From: Oryza sativa Japonica Group
Taxonomy: Eukaryota > Streptophyta > Magnoliopsida > Poales > Poaceae
Assembly: GCF_034140825.1 (NCBI RefSeq)
Contig: NC_089043.1
Span: 26,611,501 to 26,675,500, forward strand
Direction: 5' to 3'
Length of the DNA: 64,000 nucleotides
The position numbers and the translations under genes are program-made. Each line of letters begins with the position of its first letter. Position 1 is the first letter of the stretch. This document shows positions 1 through 11,330 of this stretch, in pieces. The notes under the pieces are model-generated. The model worked only from the letters and a program-made list of their open reading frames with translations. It was not told where the DNA came from and did not search any database.

Positions 1-780
1 TCGCTCACAGAAATTCTGAGAATGATTGACGTCGGTCGCCCGGCGCGGGGGAGCCGGATCGGGCGCTCCCCCCTCGCACCCCTCCCCCCACGTGTGGGCC
101 CGCCCACTTCTTTCTCATTTTTCCACAAAAGATGTTTCATTCAGTGTATTTATAATGTTTCACTATTTATAGATCTAATGTTGCAGTGAATTAAAATACT
201 TTTTTTAAAAAAAGAAACCCACATATTTTGGAAATTCTCCATTAAAGGAATTTGGTTTATTTTTTGTTCCACCAAAAATGTTTCACCCAGTGTATTAACA
301 ATGTTTCACTATGTATAGATCTAATGTTGCAGTGAACAAAACATTCCATTGCAACAAAAAAAACCTACATATTTTGGAAACCCCCTATTAAGGGAATTTA
401 GTTTATTTTTTTTTCCACCGAAAAATGTTGCACCTAGTGTACTCATAATGTTTCACTTATGTATAGATCTAATGTTACAGTGAACTGAAACATTCTTTCG
501 CTATTTACTGAAACATTATTTTTATATAGGGTGAAATAACACCCGATTTAAATGAGTGAAACATTTTCGATCTACTTAGTGAAACAATTCTGATATATTT
601 GTTGGAACATCATGCAACATTTAAAAATAATTCAATAATAAGCTAAAAAAATTCATCGGAATATATTCATGTGTGGTCTTATTTTGAAGATTTAATTGCA
701 ACGAATTTAATGGTGCAATCGGATCATGATTTGGATAAGTAATTTAAGAGAAATCAGTTTAAAGTAGTTTTTGCACGTAA
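1..780. repeat. Diverged tandem repeat array (about 145-bp unit)
   Basis: Three successive units, starting near 118, 269 and 412, share the same order of short blocks: a Fe/Zn-free AT-rich lead, 'atgtttca', 'gtgtat', 'tagatctaatgtt', 'cagtga', then 'acatattttgg' (only in the first two) and a T-rich end. The third unit is partly degraded. The first 115 bases are much richer in GC and contain the word ATCGGGCGCT, which recurs in the hairpin at 781-806, so the whole 1-806 stretch may be one transposon remnant. I do not recognise the family and see no coding potential. Confidence 0.55.
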
Positions 781-806
781 ATCGGGCGCTGATGTCAGCG
801 CCCGAT
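781..806. repeat. Perfect 12-bp inverted repeat (hairpin)
   Basis: ATCGGGCGCTGA and its exact reverse complement are separated by two bases (TG), giving a perfect GC-rich stem inside AT-rich DNA. The same ten bases ATCGGGCGCT occur at about 56-65. Helitrons carry a hairpin near their 3' end, but no CTRR terminus follows at the expected distance on either strand, so the assignment is left open. Confidence 0.7.
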
Positions 807-869
807 TTTTCTCAAATTCGATCGGGCAACCGATCGGTAGGAGTGCCCCAAAAATTCCACCGAAATTTA

Positions 870-1086
870 AGGCTACGTTCGTTCCCCAGGGTTTCCAACT
901 CCCCACCCTCATTTTCGTGCGTACGCTTTTCAAACTACTAAACGGTGTGTTTTTTTGCAAAAAGTTTCTATACAAAAGTTGTTTAAAAAATCATATTAAT
1001 CTATTCTTTAAAAAATAGCTAATATTTAATTAATCACACGTTAATGCGAACATCGTTTTACGTGCCGGATAGCGAACAGAGCCTTA
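870..1086. mobile_element. MITE, non-autonomous DNA transposon
   Basis: The ends are an inverted repeat, AGGCTACGTTCG on the left and CGAACAGAGCCT on the right, enclosing about 215 bp of AT-rich non-coding DNA. The flanks show TA or TTA on each side, so Stowaway- or PIF/Harbinger-type duplication cannot be separated by eye. A similar internal block ('aaactactaaacg', 'ctttctata') recurs near 14070-14120, suggesting a second partial copy there. Confidence 0.6.
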
Positions 1087-1542
1087 GCTCTAAACCAACT
1101 TATCCAATGCTACCAAAATTTAGTATCATATCAAAATTTGATATTGCCGAATTTCGGTGTGGTTGATTTTTCAATAAAATAGAAAAGTCCTTAATTTAGA
1201 CCCAGAAGCTTCACACAATCTACCGTTTGAATATTTGCATTTACCAAAGTTTTCAAAAAAAGAAAATTTGAATTTACCAGCATCGGCTGCCTCGCCGGGT
1301 CAAACGACGCCGCCCGCATGTGCAGAGCCACGTGGTCAAACGACGAAGCCGACACTGTAAACATAATTACACGAAACTTGAAGGTCCAAAACGCAAAAAA
1401 AATAAACTTCTATCCGATAAAAACCCCGGGAAAGATCCACCCGACGCCCCAAGCTTTCTTCCTCCTCCGCGCGCGGGTCGTCGCCGTCGCCGCCGCCCCC
1501 GCCGCATCGCCGCCGCCGCGCTCAGATCCAGACCCCTGAGAC
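1087..1542. other. Upstream region of the TM9SF gene
   Basis: This is AT-rich up to about 1280 and then GC-rich with CCG and CGC runs, as is usual for a grass 5' UTR. A transcript start somewhere around 1400-1500 is likely, but no clear TATA box is visible. Open frames across the GC-rich part are compositional shadows. Confidence 0.4.
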
Positions 1543-4500
1543 ATGGTCTCTCGCCGAGCGATGCGAGCGCCGGAGATGCTCCGGTGGCTCGCCGCGGCGG
1601 CGGCGCTCGTGGCTCTGCTCGCCGCCGCGCCGGCCGCCGGGTTCTACCTGCCCGGCGTCGCCCCCACCGACTTCGGGAAGGTTCGAATCGCTGCTCTGAT
1701 CCCATCCCCCTCTTCGTCGAGCTAGGAATTGCTGCGCGCGTGCTCGGGTTTGGATCTGGGTCGTTGGTCAACGGGGTGGGGGTTCGGTTCCATGGCTGGG
1801 ATGGGATGGGATCTCGTAGATCTGGCTTTGGGTGTTAGGTACTCCTGATTCGATTATTGGTGGTGGGATATATATCTGAGCTTGGGATTCACACGGTTGC
1901 ACCAACAATTCGCTTGTTCCAAATACTTCCATTTGGTCCATTTGGAGTGTGTAGGTTGCATGCATCATCAAACTCTTGTAGTAATGGTGGATTTAAGCCA
2001 AAAATAGCTAGTTTGGTTGATTTTGTATAAACTTTGACATCAGATTTTGGTTGTTCTGAGTAGTAACATTAAACTACCTCTCGTTAAACGTGTGTGTTTC
2101 CAACAAGTATTGTATTGGAATAGGTGATTCTGAGAAAATCCATTGGTTTGAACCAAAGTTAAGCTCAATAAACGGATGTGCACTGGCCATCCGAGCCAAG
2201 CAGAAGTTCCGTCTCGGAAAAAACTCAACTCACAGTAATTGCATACCACAAGATCATCTTCTGAAGGGTTACTCATTAAAAATCCATTGCCATTACACTA
2301 AAAGAAGGCCATCGCTTAAATGATCTGAACTGTAATTCTTTGCTTGCCTTCTTTTCCTCTGGTGTATCTAGGTCCAGTGGTTATTCCAGCTTATCTGATT
2401 TTGCCTATGGAATTAGATGATCACAAAGTTAACATAGAACAATGCATGGGCACTGGTTTCTGAAATTGGGTTGGTGAGTCACCCAATAATGCATTGGTTC
2501 ACTGCTTCATCGATCATAATTATAACTATTGTTCTGCTTAGTTCTTTTCCAAAGAAGATTCATTTGTTAGATCAGACTGGTTTGGCTCATCTTCCTGTTT
2601 CTTTGCACTTGTAGTTTCATGTGTACACATGCCATGCCGCATCTTGATATGTTAAGTCCAAATAAATGTTACCTTTAACAAGGAATAGTTTAGGGCATCA
2701 TAACATTTTATTTGTGGCCAGGATTTCCCTTATAATTGCCTTTCCTGTTTATCTACAGGGTGATTCACTTCCCGTGAAGGTGAATAAGCTGACATCAGTA
2801 AAAACTCAACTACCCTATGCATATTACTCCCTTCCTTTCTGCAAGCCAGAAACTATCGTTGACAGTGCTGAAAATCTCGGTGAGGTTCTTCGTGGTGATC
2901 GCATTGAGAACTCTCCATATGTGGTTAGTACCGGGTAACTCATATTTTGAAGTTTATGTCCTTGAAGTAATATGCCTTAATCTCTGTTTGCCATCATTCT
3001 TTTTGTTTGAGCTACAGTTTCAAATGAGAGAGCCCAAGATGTGCCAGATTGTCTGCAAATTAACTGTTGGTGAGAAAGAAGCAAAGGAGCTCAAGGAAAA
3101 GATAGAGGATGAATATCGTGTGAACATGTAAGGGATATATAGGTAATGTTGCACTTCAAGTCACAGTATCTTCCAAAGTGACATGATTTGTTTTGCAGGA
3201 TTCTTGACAATCTCCCGCTAGTTGTTTCTGTGTTAAGGCAAGATAAGAACATTGCTTACCAAGGTGGCTATCATGTTGGTGTCAAGGGCCAGTACACCGG
3301 AGTAAGTTGTGCACTCAATTGATGCTTGCTTGACCTTCTATTTATTCATATATGCTCTGGATTAACAAACTGTGATATATAAATGTATTCACAGAGCAAG
3401 GAAGAGAAGTACTTCATTCACAACCATTTGTCATTTTTAGTGAAGTACCACAAGGACGATGATTCAGAACTTTCTAGAATAGTGGGATTTGAGGTCAAGC
3501 CATACAGGTTTTCTTTCTACTTTGTGCTTTGATGTTTTACTTGCATATGCTCTATATAAATGAGCCTAATGCATGTGTTATTTATATACTGTTATGGCAG
3601 CATTAAGCATCAGCTTGATGATAAATGGGATGGCGTGAACACTCGCCTGAGCACATGTGACCCTCATGCTAACAAGCTTGTAACAAGTTCTGACTCTCCT
3701 CAGGAGGTCGAAGCTGGCAAAGAAATCATATTCACCTATGATGTTCACTTTGAGGTACTAGTTTTGCATGTTTTGTTTGGATTCTGTTTCCCCCTTCATG
3801 TGATAGTTGCCTATTCTCTTAATGTTAAATTTATTGCAATGATTTCCATTGAATCTTTTTCCCTCATTGCAGGAGAGTGACATCAAGTGGGCTTCCCGTT
3901 GGGACACCTATCTGTTGATGACTGATGATCAGATTCACTGGTTTTCTATTGTCAACTCTCTCATGATCGTGCTTTTCCTGTCTGGTATGGTCGCAATGAT
4001 AATGCTTCGCACTCTATATAGAGATATCTCTAGATACAACCAACTTGAAACTCAAGAAGAAGCGCAAGAGGAAACTGGCTGGAAGCTTGTTCATGGAGAT
4101 GTGTTCCGCCCCCCAACCAACTCTGATTTACTCTGCGTTTATGTTGGTACTGGTGTCCAATTCTTCGGCATGCTGCTGGTTACGATGATTTTTGCAGTTC
4201 TGGGTTTCCTTTCTCCATCAAATCGGGGAGGATTGATGACCGCGATGCTTCTTGTCTGGGTCTTGATGGGGTTGCTTGCTGGTTATGCTTCTTCACGCCT
4301 CTACAAGATGTTCAAGGGTTCAGAGTGGAAGAGAATAACTATGCGCACAGCCTTCTTATTTCCAGGGATTGCTTTTGTTATCTTCTTCATATTGAATGCT
4401 CTTATTTGGGGGGAGAAGTCATCTGGTGCCGTCCCTTTCACCACTATGTTCGCCTTGGTCCTCCTTTGGTTTGGTATCTCAGTGCCTCTTGTGTTCGTTG

Positions 4501-5030
4501 GGAGCTATCTTGGATTCAAAAAACCTGCCCTGGAACCTCCAGTTAAAACCAACAAGATTCCAAGGCAGATCCCCGAGCAAGCTTGGTACATGAATCCAAT
4601 CTTCACTATTCTAATTGGTGGCATTCTACCATTTGGTGCTGTTTTCATTGAGCTATTCTTCATCCTCACCTCTATCTGGCTTCACCAATTCTACTATATC
4701 TTTGGCTTCCTCTTCCTCGTCTTTGTTATCCTCATCATCACCTGTGCCGAGATTACGGTCGTGCTCTGCTATTTCCAACTGTGCAGTGAGGACTACATGT
4801 GGTGGTGGAGATCTTACCTCACTTCGGGATCCTCAGCACTTTATCTCTTCTTATATGCTGCTTTCTACTTCTTCACGAAGCTGCAGATTACTAAGCTGGT
4901 GTCTGGCATCTTGTACTTTGGGTACATGTTGCTTGCTTCATTAGCGTTCTTTGTGCTTACTGGTACTATCGGTTTCTGCGCTTGTTTCTGGTTCACGAGG
5001 TTGATTTACTCATCTGTGAAGATTGATTAG
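1543..5030 (+). CDS. Transmembrane 9 superfamily member (EMP70/TMN), 646 aa
   Basis: Seven exons join in frame: 1543-1680, 2759-2923, 3018-3127, 3199-3301, 3395-3507, 3601-3754 and 3873-5030. The protein has a cleavable signal peptide (about residues 1-32), a lumenal domain to about 280, then nine hydrophobic segments in the last exon, starting with one near 285-306. Family hallmarks are visible: VKVNKLTS just after the exon 1 junction, and [11 protein letters not shown] in exon 3. The C-terminus SSVKID contains the KXD-type motif known to hold plant TMN proteins in the Golgi, so a Golgi/endomembrane location is inferred. Family members act in endomembrane sorting and in surface delivery of membrane proteins; the cargo here is unknown. 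Length matches the family (about 640-660). A second in-frame ATG at 1561 could also be used. The exon 1 donor (gttcga) is weak, but the junction restores the conserved DFGK-GDSLP sequence. Confidence 0.95.
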
Positions 5031-5934
5031 TTGCAACACTACAGAGCACAGCATATGTTTTTAAGCCTTCTGAGTCATGGGAATTGTATGTTCGAAGTGG
5101 GGATCAATCCCCTGGGTTTTTTTAAAGAAATTTTCAGTGAAGTTACATTTTAGGTTTTAGTTTATGAACAATTTATGTTTGTTATGGCTAAACGATACAT
5201 CTTACTGTAGTAATTTGGAGTACAAGACTACAAGGATAGAACACATTGTGATGGAGTTGTTTTTTGGTGAAATTTTTTTAATGGACTGGTATAAGAATTC
5301 AATTGATTATGAACTGCTTGTACTCTAATCAATGGTATTATTGACTCTGGCACCAGTATGAAATCAATATGATGTACCAGTAACAATTTAATCACTGTTA
5401 TATTATTAGAATGAAATGTCCCTTTTGCTTTCAAGTACTATCCAACCTGGGTGTTGGTGGTGTGCTCTGGGTGTGTGACATTTCTCCCATTTTTAATTTT
5501 GCTTGTGGTTGGAACTTTGGAGGCATCGGTATGAAATTGCTCCGCATTCTGTGGCATGATTTCTCAGACCGTCGGGAGACATGGAATCAATATCAACTTG
5601 CCATGATCAATGTCTTTTTCAGTCTTGTCGTCTGAGTTGCCCTGCCATGTGGGCGTCCGCATGTTTTCACGTTCCACGGCGTGTAGACGGCGGCGACAAG
5701 CTGGGGCCAGGGCGGCGTGTTTGCCGCCGGCGTCGAGGGCGGTGGCGCGTGATGATTCAAATTTCGCCCAATTTGCACTAATCCATGGTACCTTGTTCAG
5801 GCCAAAGGCTGAACAAAAAAGGGTCCAGATTTCTGACACGAACGGCACATAAATCAAATCAAATCGCCCGTGCTTCTCTCTCCCCTCCTCTTACCCTTCC
5901 ATTGGCTCCCTGGGTTGAGCTCGGCGGCGGCGCA

Positions 5935-6532
5935 ATGGCGTGCCACCTGCTGCTCGTCGCCGTCGTCGCCGGCTTCGCCGTGAGCCTCGCCGGTGCGACG
6001 GACCATATCGTCGGCGCTAACCACGGCTGGAACCCAAACATCGACTACTCCCTCTGGTCCGGCAACCAGACCTTCTACGTCGGCGACCTCATCTGTAAGC
6101 CTCCTCTCTCCATCTCCTCCTTTCTTTCGCTCCAGCAGCAATGATTTCCGACGACGAGATGCTTGTGCTTGTGCCGGCGTTGCAGCGTTCAGGTACCAGA
6201 AGGGGACGCACAACGTGTTCGAGGTGAACCAGACGGGGTACGACAACTGCACCATGGCCGGGGTCGCCGGCAACTGGACCTCCGGCAAGGACTTCATCCC
6301 GCTCAACGACTCACGCCGCTACTACTTCATCTGCGGCAACGGCTTCTGCCAGGCCGGCATGAAGGTCGCCATCACCGTCCACCCGCTGAAGCACAATGCC
6401 ACCGGCGACGGCGCCAAGAACCACGGCGGCGACGGAGCCGCACAGGAGGCCGCCGCTGCCGCCATGCCGGGCGCCGCCGTGTGGATGGCAGTGCTCGCCG
6501 TGGCCGCCGCAGCTGTCGCCATATTGCCATGA
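5935..6532 (+). CDS. Early nodulin-like phytocyanin (plastocyanin-like domain), 168 aa
   Basis: Two exons, 5935-6094 and 6186-6532, are joined inside a Ser codon (DLI-S-FRYQK), the usual phytocyanin intron position. The parts are a signal peptide (about 1-21), a plastocyanin-like domain (about 22-118), an Ala/Gly-rich linker and a hydrophobic tail (about 148-168) typical of a GPI-anchor signal, so a cell-surface location is inferred. Several N-x-S/T glycosylation sites are present. Of the type 1 copper ligands, His62, Cys103 and Met112 are present, but the second His is lost: the loop reads CGNGFC (103-108), shorter than the usual CG-x-x-GHC. Cys75 and Cys108 can still form the structural disulfide. 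From memory it resembles Arabidopsis ENODL16/17, proteins thought to be structural arabinogalactan-like rather than copper carriers. Confidence 0.88.
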
Positions 6533-7090
6533 TTAATTAATCTCTGCACTTGTGCTTGGAAGAACTCAAGAACATTGGCACATTGTGTGTTTTGCTCGCA
6601 TTTTTATCAGGGACTTGATTAATGTAGCACCAAAATCAGATTTATATTCAAGTATTAATTCAGCAAGAATATTGGTTCATGATAGAGCATCAGGATTCAG
6701 GAAAAAATTTCCAGGCGGAGAAAGCAGCGACAGGATGGAGCATTGGAAAATTCATGCATTTCACACAACCCAGTTCGATTAAGCAACATGGCATGTATTA
6801 CAGGTTGTGGTGCAAGAAAAAGATGCTAGTTGAAAGAAAGAACAAACCCTATAGTGACTGTAGAATAGAATCCCTTTTCTTATATACACCACTTACTATC
6901 CTTTTTGTCTATCACCGGTTGGAACTCCATGGTTCGGTCTCGGCCTGCTACTTGTTTGGATCGCTTGGGCCATCATCAAGCTCGCTGTTCACAAAGGTAA
7001 GGGCTCAAATTCTGAAAGGGGAACTCAGGCTTTTACAATGCGAGATTTCGTGATCTGGAATATGGTTTAGGTGCGACGGTTAAAGGAAGC
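6533..7090. other. Convergent 3' flanks of the phytocyanin and PP2C genes
   Basis: About 560 bp between two stop codons that face each other. It probably holds both 3' UTRs. No further gene or clear repeat is visible. Confidence 0.5.
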
Positions 7091-10000
7091 TCACTTTGGT
7101 CGCATCTCTTCTGAAGAGACAGATTGATTTGTGCTTGAAGTAGCAGCTGACTTGCTTGGCTTCTTGAACTTGACTATGATCACTGTCATATTATCACAGC
7201 CATCACCACCGGATACAGGTGCCAAGCAATGGTCAAGCAACTTCTCGCAGACAGCAGATAGGCTATCCTCCTGTAGTTGTTTTCCCAGTAAATTAGGAAA
7301 CCATAACATAAGCATATTGCAAAACACAACACTATGAACTATATATTTTTAGTGCATAATGTAAATTCTGTGAATATCAGTTGCTTACAGTGTTCATTTC
7401 TTTGTGAACAAAGTCCACCACTTCTTGACTTGACATGCAATCCCTGTCATAAGATAAATTTACGTCTCAGATAAACTATCCAGTGAAACTACAAAGAATA
7501 CAGAATAATCCATAGAAGAGTTGACAAAAGATCTAGCACCATTTCAAAATAACTGCAGGTATAAAAAATCAGCTTCACATCTAGTATACAAAGTTATCTG
7601 GATGTTTATGTATCTGGGATCCATTATAAAAGAAGTTACATATCAGCATCTGCACGCCACACAGTGCACTAGTACACATCATCTAAAAAGAATTGTGAAT
7701 TACTATCTCCAAGGGCTGTCCAAATGGTTTACCAATAGAAGATGATGTCATTTCTTTGGACTTACCCTAATTACAACTATTGTTTCTTTTTACTAAAAAA
7801 ATCAAATCTGCTAATAAACTAAAACTGTTGTTGGAAAATTGAGTTGTCAAAAATCAGCAGCAGCTACACCAGATGGTAAAAATAGCTAAAATTGTTTATC
7901 TCAATAAGATATTCAAGAGAGAATGATTGGTGCAAAGGACATACCATATGCCATCACATGCTAAAACGATGAACTCATCATCCTCAGAAAGTTTAACCTG
8001 AGCAAGCCGAATAAATTCCATGTTACAAAAAATGTTGTCCAAAGCAAATACAGTGACAGAAATTGTCAACAAAACCCACTGTGTTTAATTCAGGTTCAGC
8101 AGTGACAATCTGTCTCTCGGCTGGGAGAAATTCATTCTGCTTCAATTCCATATCCCCTGGTGGAAAAGCACAAAAGGATAAATAAAAATTATGCGTGTAG
8201 CTAAGGAATTGTTTTTCGATGAGAAGAGAGGGTGCTACCTATTGCCCTTGCCAAGTTCAAACTTCCATTGACCCGCCCAGCAACAATGAAACCACCAGCA
8301 TTCAGTATCCTCTCCTTTTCTGCATCAAGATCTGGCTTGTGATCTTTTGACAGGTCATAAGCCTATGCAGAAGACTGAGTCAGGACACATATTCTAACAT
8401 TTTCTTCACAAATAAAACCAGAGATATAGAGGTCTGACTGACGTACTCGACCCTTCCTTGAGAGCACACACCGGGAATCACCAGCATTTGCAACAATGAG
8501 TTCATCATTTCTTATGATAGCCACACAAGCAGTGCTTCCAGATGTTGGCCCAGGAAAATGAGAATGAGGACCCTGGTTAAGTAACTTAGTTAGAGCAGTT
8601 TAGTTGAACTCTACATTCACTAGAATTTCACAAGAACAGTTTCTTTTTAGGAAACAAGGTCATGTATAAAAATATAGAACTCTGGAGCTGATGTTTCGTA
8701 AGTTACATATATGCTCAGTGCTAACGAATGGTGCATATTCCCTTTGTTTTCCTTATTTGTACAAACATATTTTGTAATAATGTATTTCACCAAATGAATT
8801 TTAGATCACATGTTATCATGCTTAAAAATAACTGGACATCACCTTCTAATATAAACTAGTGTTGACCTAAGTTTCAGATGCAACGATCATAGGCACTCCT
8901 GACTCAAGAGCACTTCTCATATTTTCAAGATAACTACTAGAGAGACATCCCTTAAGGATTTAAATGGGTATTTTAAGAAAGACATCCCTCTCTGCAGAAA
9001 CCCTAATCACATAACAAGCAGGACCAAGCCCCCTTCACCAATCCACATACTTAAGAGCAGCACCACTCAAGACAAGCCTCTTTAAATATGAATTCAGAAT
9101 TACTAGCATCGAATCAGTTTTTAGTATTTTATCCCGTCAAATGCTTGTTCTACCAAGGAATAACTCTGAAGCATCATGACATCAAAGATGGCCCCTCAAT
9201 TCCATCATCCAGCAAAAATGGTTGGTAATGAAGGAACTTTTAGAATAGCAGTTTTACCTCCTCAGTCCAAGTGTCCTCAGGTTTATCTGACTCTCCAGGT
9301 TTCGGGGACCATATTATGCCTTCTAACATGCCAGTAAACTTTTGTCCCTTGTCCCCCAATTCAGCCAGTTCCCTCCACCCCCTTTGCCCTTTCATCATCT
9401 CATCCATTCTGAAAGGGTAAAAAGCGGTGCAGACTCATTAAAACCACCAAGCATACGATAGTTTCACTGAAAAGCACTTCATGTTCAAAAGAGGTACATG
9501 CTACATACCTGAAAAATGACTTTAAGACAGAAGTAGCCAAATCACCAGATGAATAAGCCTCATTTTTCAGTACTTGCAAGTGTAGATGTTTCGCACAAAA
9601 CTTAGATACTGCCTTCCCTGGAATTACAAAGGACAGTTTGTCAAGTCACAACATAAAGAGTTTTGTCCATGATGTGGATAAAAGGACAACATAGAAGCGC
9701 ATTAAGTTTTGGTTTCAAAAAAAATATATGAAAAAGATGAATCAATTTAAACCTACTCAATGCACTTCTACCTTTTACAACGATCAAAAAGGGAATGTGA
9801 AAATGTTGGACTGTTTGATTGTTATTTCCCTGTTAGGTTACTGGACTACCAAACTCAACACAGCTAAGTTTACCTAATCTGCATGAATGGATGAGATGAT
9901 GAATAAATGAATGGATGAGATTATCATCAACTCAACACAGCTCAGGTTACCTAATATGTGTAGTTTGTTAGGTGAAAGTTGGCGATGCTTAATTGAACTT

Positions 10001-10847
10001 GCTAAGGTTATGCCATCGAAACTACAGAGGCACCAATCATTTGCAACTAGTAATGGATAAAGTTGTAAGATGATATTAATTCAATCACCAAATGGTAGGC
10101 ATTAAATCGCACTCGTCTTTGTTTAGATCTGAAGATGCAACATAATAGCGAGTTGGACATGAACAGAAAATCAATGAAAAAACTTACCTCCATGGCCATC
10201 ATAGACACCAAAAAAGGATGTGCATTCGTCCAGGCGTGGCAGGGCAGTGTGCTGCAATGTAAGGATGCACTCAATAAGCGTTTAAAGAACAGGTACAGCC
10301 ACTAATTCAATCTAATTTCACCTGAAACGGTCCCTAATGTCATGCCAAATCAATGAGAACTCAATGTCGAACGGCACTCCTAGTGCTAATCATCGTGATC
10401 AATTTATCTGCCCTAGTATCGGCACTGGACTCCAAATGCAAGTGACAAGGCGCAACAAAAGGCTACCGTGAGTCTTATCATTGGGGCAACAGAACACCAC
10501 CATTGGCGAACGCAATTGGAATCAATCCACGTAGCCAGTTCCCCGGAACAACAACTTTTGGCGGCTAACCAATCAAGCAAATCTACGAGAGACAATCCTG
10601 ACCTAAAAAACAGTTGCGAATTCCGGGTCCTAGGGTGGTGGCGAATCAACCAGAAAGCAGAAGCCAACAATAATGTAATGTGGAAGGGGAAACAGAGGGA
10701 GGGAGGAAGGAAGGAAGGAACTCAACTCACCGCGTCCTCCATGGTCGTCCGCCATCCCTGCATGGATGCGAGGCCGTAGCGGAGGCGGTCGTTCCCGCCC
10801 TCGCCGGAGTACTTCTCCGTCTTGGGCGTGCTCAGGTACACCCCCAT
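7091..10847 (-). CDS. Protein phosphatase 2C (PPM family), 351 aa
   Basis: Ten coding exons, read right to left: 10847-10731, 10251-10188, 9617-9509, 9408-9258, 8572-8447, 8362-8239, 8156-8080, 7997-7945, 7443-7389 and 7270-7091. All phases agree. The PP2C metal-binding acids are in place: Glu37/Asp38 (MEDA), Asp57 (VYDGHGG), Asp271 (ACDGIWD) and Asp318 (GCDNMT), so an active Mg/Mn-dependent Ser/Thr phosphatase is expected. The start MGVYLSTPK carries Gly2, a possible N-myristoylation site. A long insert (about 97-155, with QRGWREL) between conserved blocks is typical of the subgroup holding Arabidopsis PP2C60/PP2C21 (group I, from memory), not the ABA co-receptor clade. A 5' UTR intron is likely: donor GTGAGT at 11037-11032 and acceptor just before 10881. 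Substrates are unknown. Introns contain only AT-rich DNA. Confidence 0.95.
9852..9965. repeat. Imperfect direct repeat in a PP2C intron
   Basis: The string 'actcaacacagct' followed by 'ttacctaat' occurs near 9852 and again near 9930, about 78 bp apart. Between them 'gaatggatgaga' is also doubled. It looks like a small local duplication with no coding content. Confidence 0.5.
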
Positions 10848-10881
10848 GTCGCCGCCCAACCGAATCCCCCCAAACACCCCC

Positions 10882-11330
10882 CTGCATCCAACCAGCACCG
10901 TTATTACAAACGCAAACCCCAATCACAATCGCAAAAACAGTGGCGCTCCCCCGATCCCCGCGGGCGATCTTCGCCACGGAACCAAACATCGCGGAATCGA
11001 AGCAGGGGATGAGGAGTGGGAGGAGGAGGGTACTCACGACGACGACGACGACGAGGGAGGAGGCGGCGGCGAGGCGAGGAGAGGCGAGGTGAGGAGGAAG
11101 CGAAGGGGAGGGGAGGAGGAGGTGGGCGAGTATTTGTAGGGGGCGGAAGCGACGGGAAGAGGAGAGGAGAGCCGGAGAGGAGGAGTCGGAGGCGGAGGCG
11201 GAAGGGAAGGAGGGAGATGAGGAGGGGTGGGGGATTCGGGGAAGATTGCGTATCTCCTTTTTCTATTCACCGCCACCCTCCCTTCTCTCTCTCGCTCGCC
11301 GCCCTGTTGCAATGCCCTCTCCTCCTCCGG
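10882..11330 (-). promoter_or_regulatory. Probable 5' UTR, 5' UTR intron and proximal promoter of the PP2C gene
   Basis: On the minus strand a consensus donor (GTGAGT at 11037-11032) and an acceptor (ATGCAG ending at 10882) bound an intron of about 155 bp, upstream of the ATG at 10847. The region 11038-11310 is strongly purine/pyrimidine-biased, with GAC, GAG and CTC runs, as in many rice 5' leaders. The transcription start is not identifiable by eye. Confidence 0.5.

Noticed and set aside
781-806. Hairpin taken as a Helitron 3' end
   Set aside because: No CTRR tetranucleotide lies about 10-12 bases beyond the hairpin on either strand, and no 5' TC terminus could be tied to it.
1320-1838. 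Overlapping frames of 134-172 codons around the TM9SF first exon
   Set aside because: They lie in the GC-rich leader and first exon and are out of frame with the family-matching protein.
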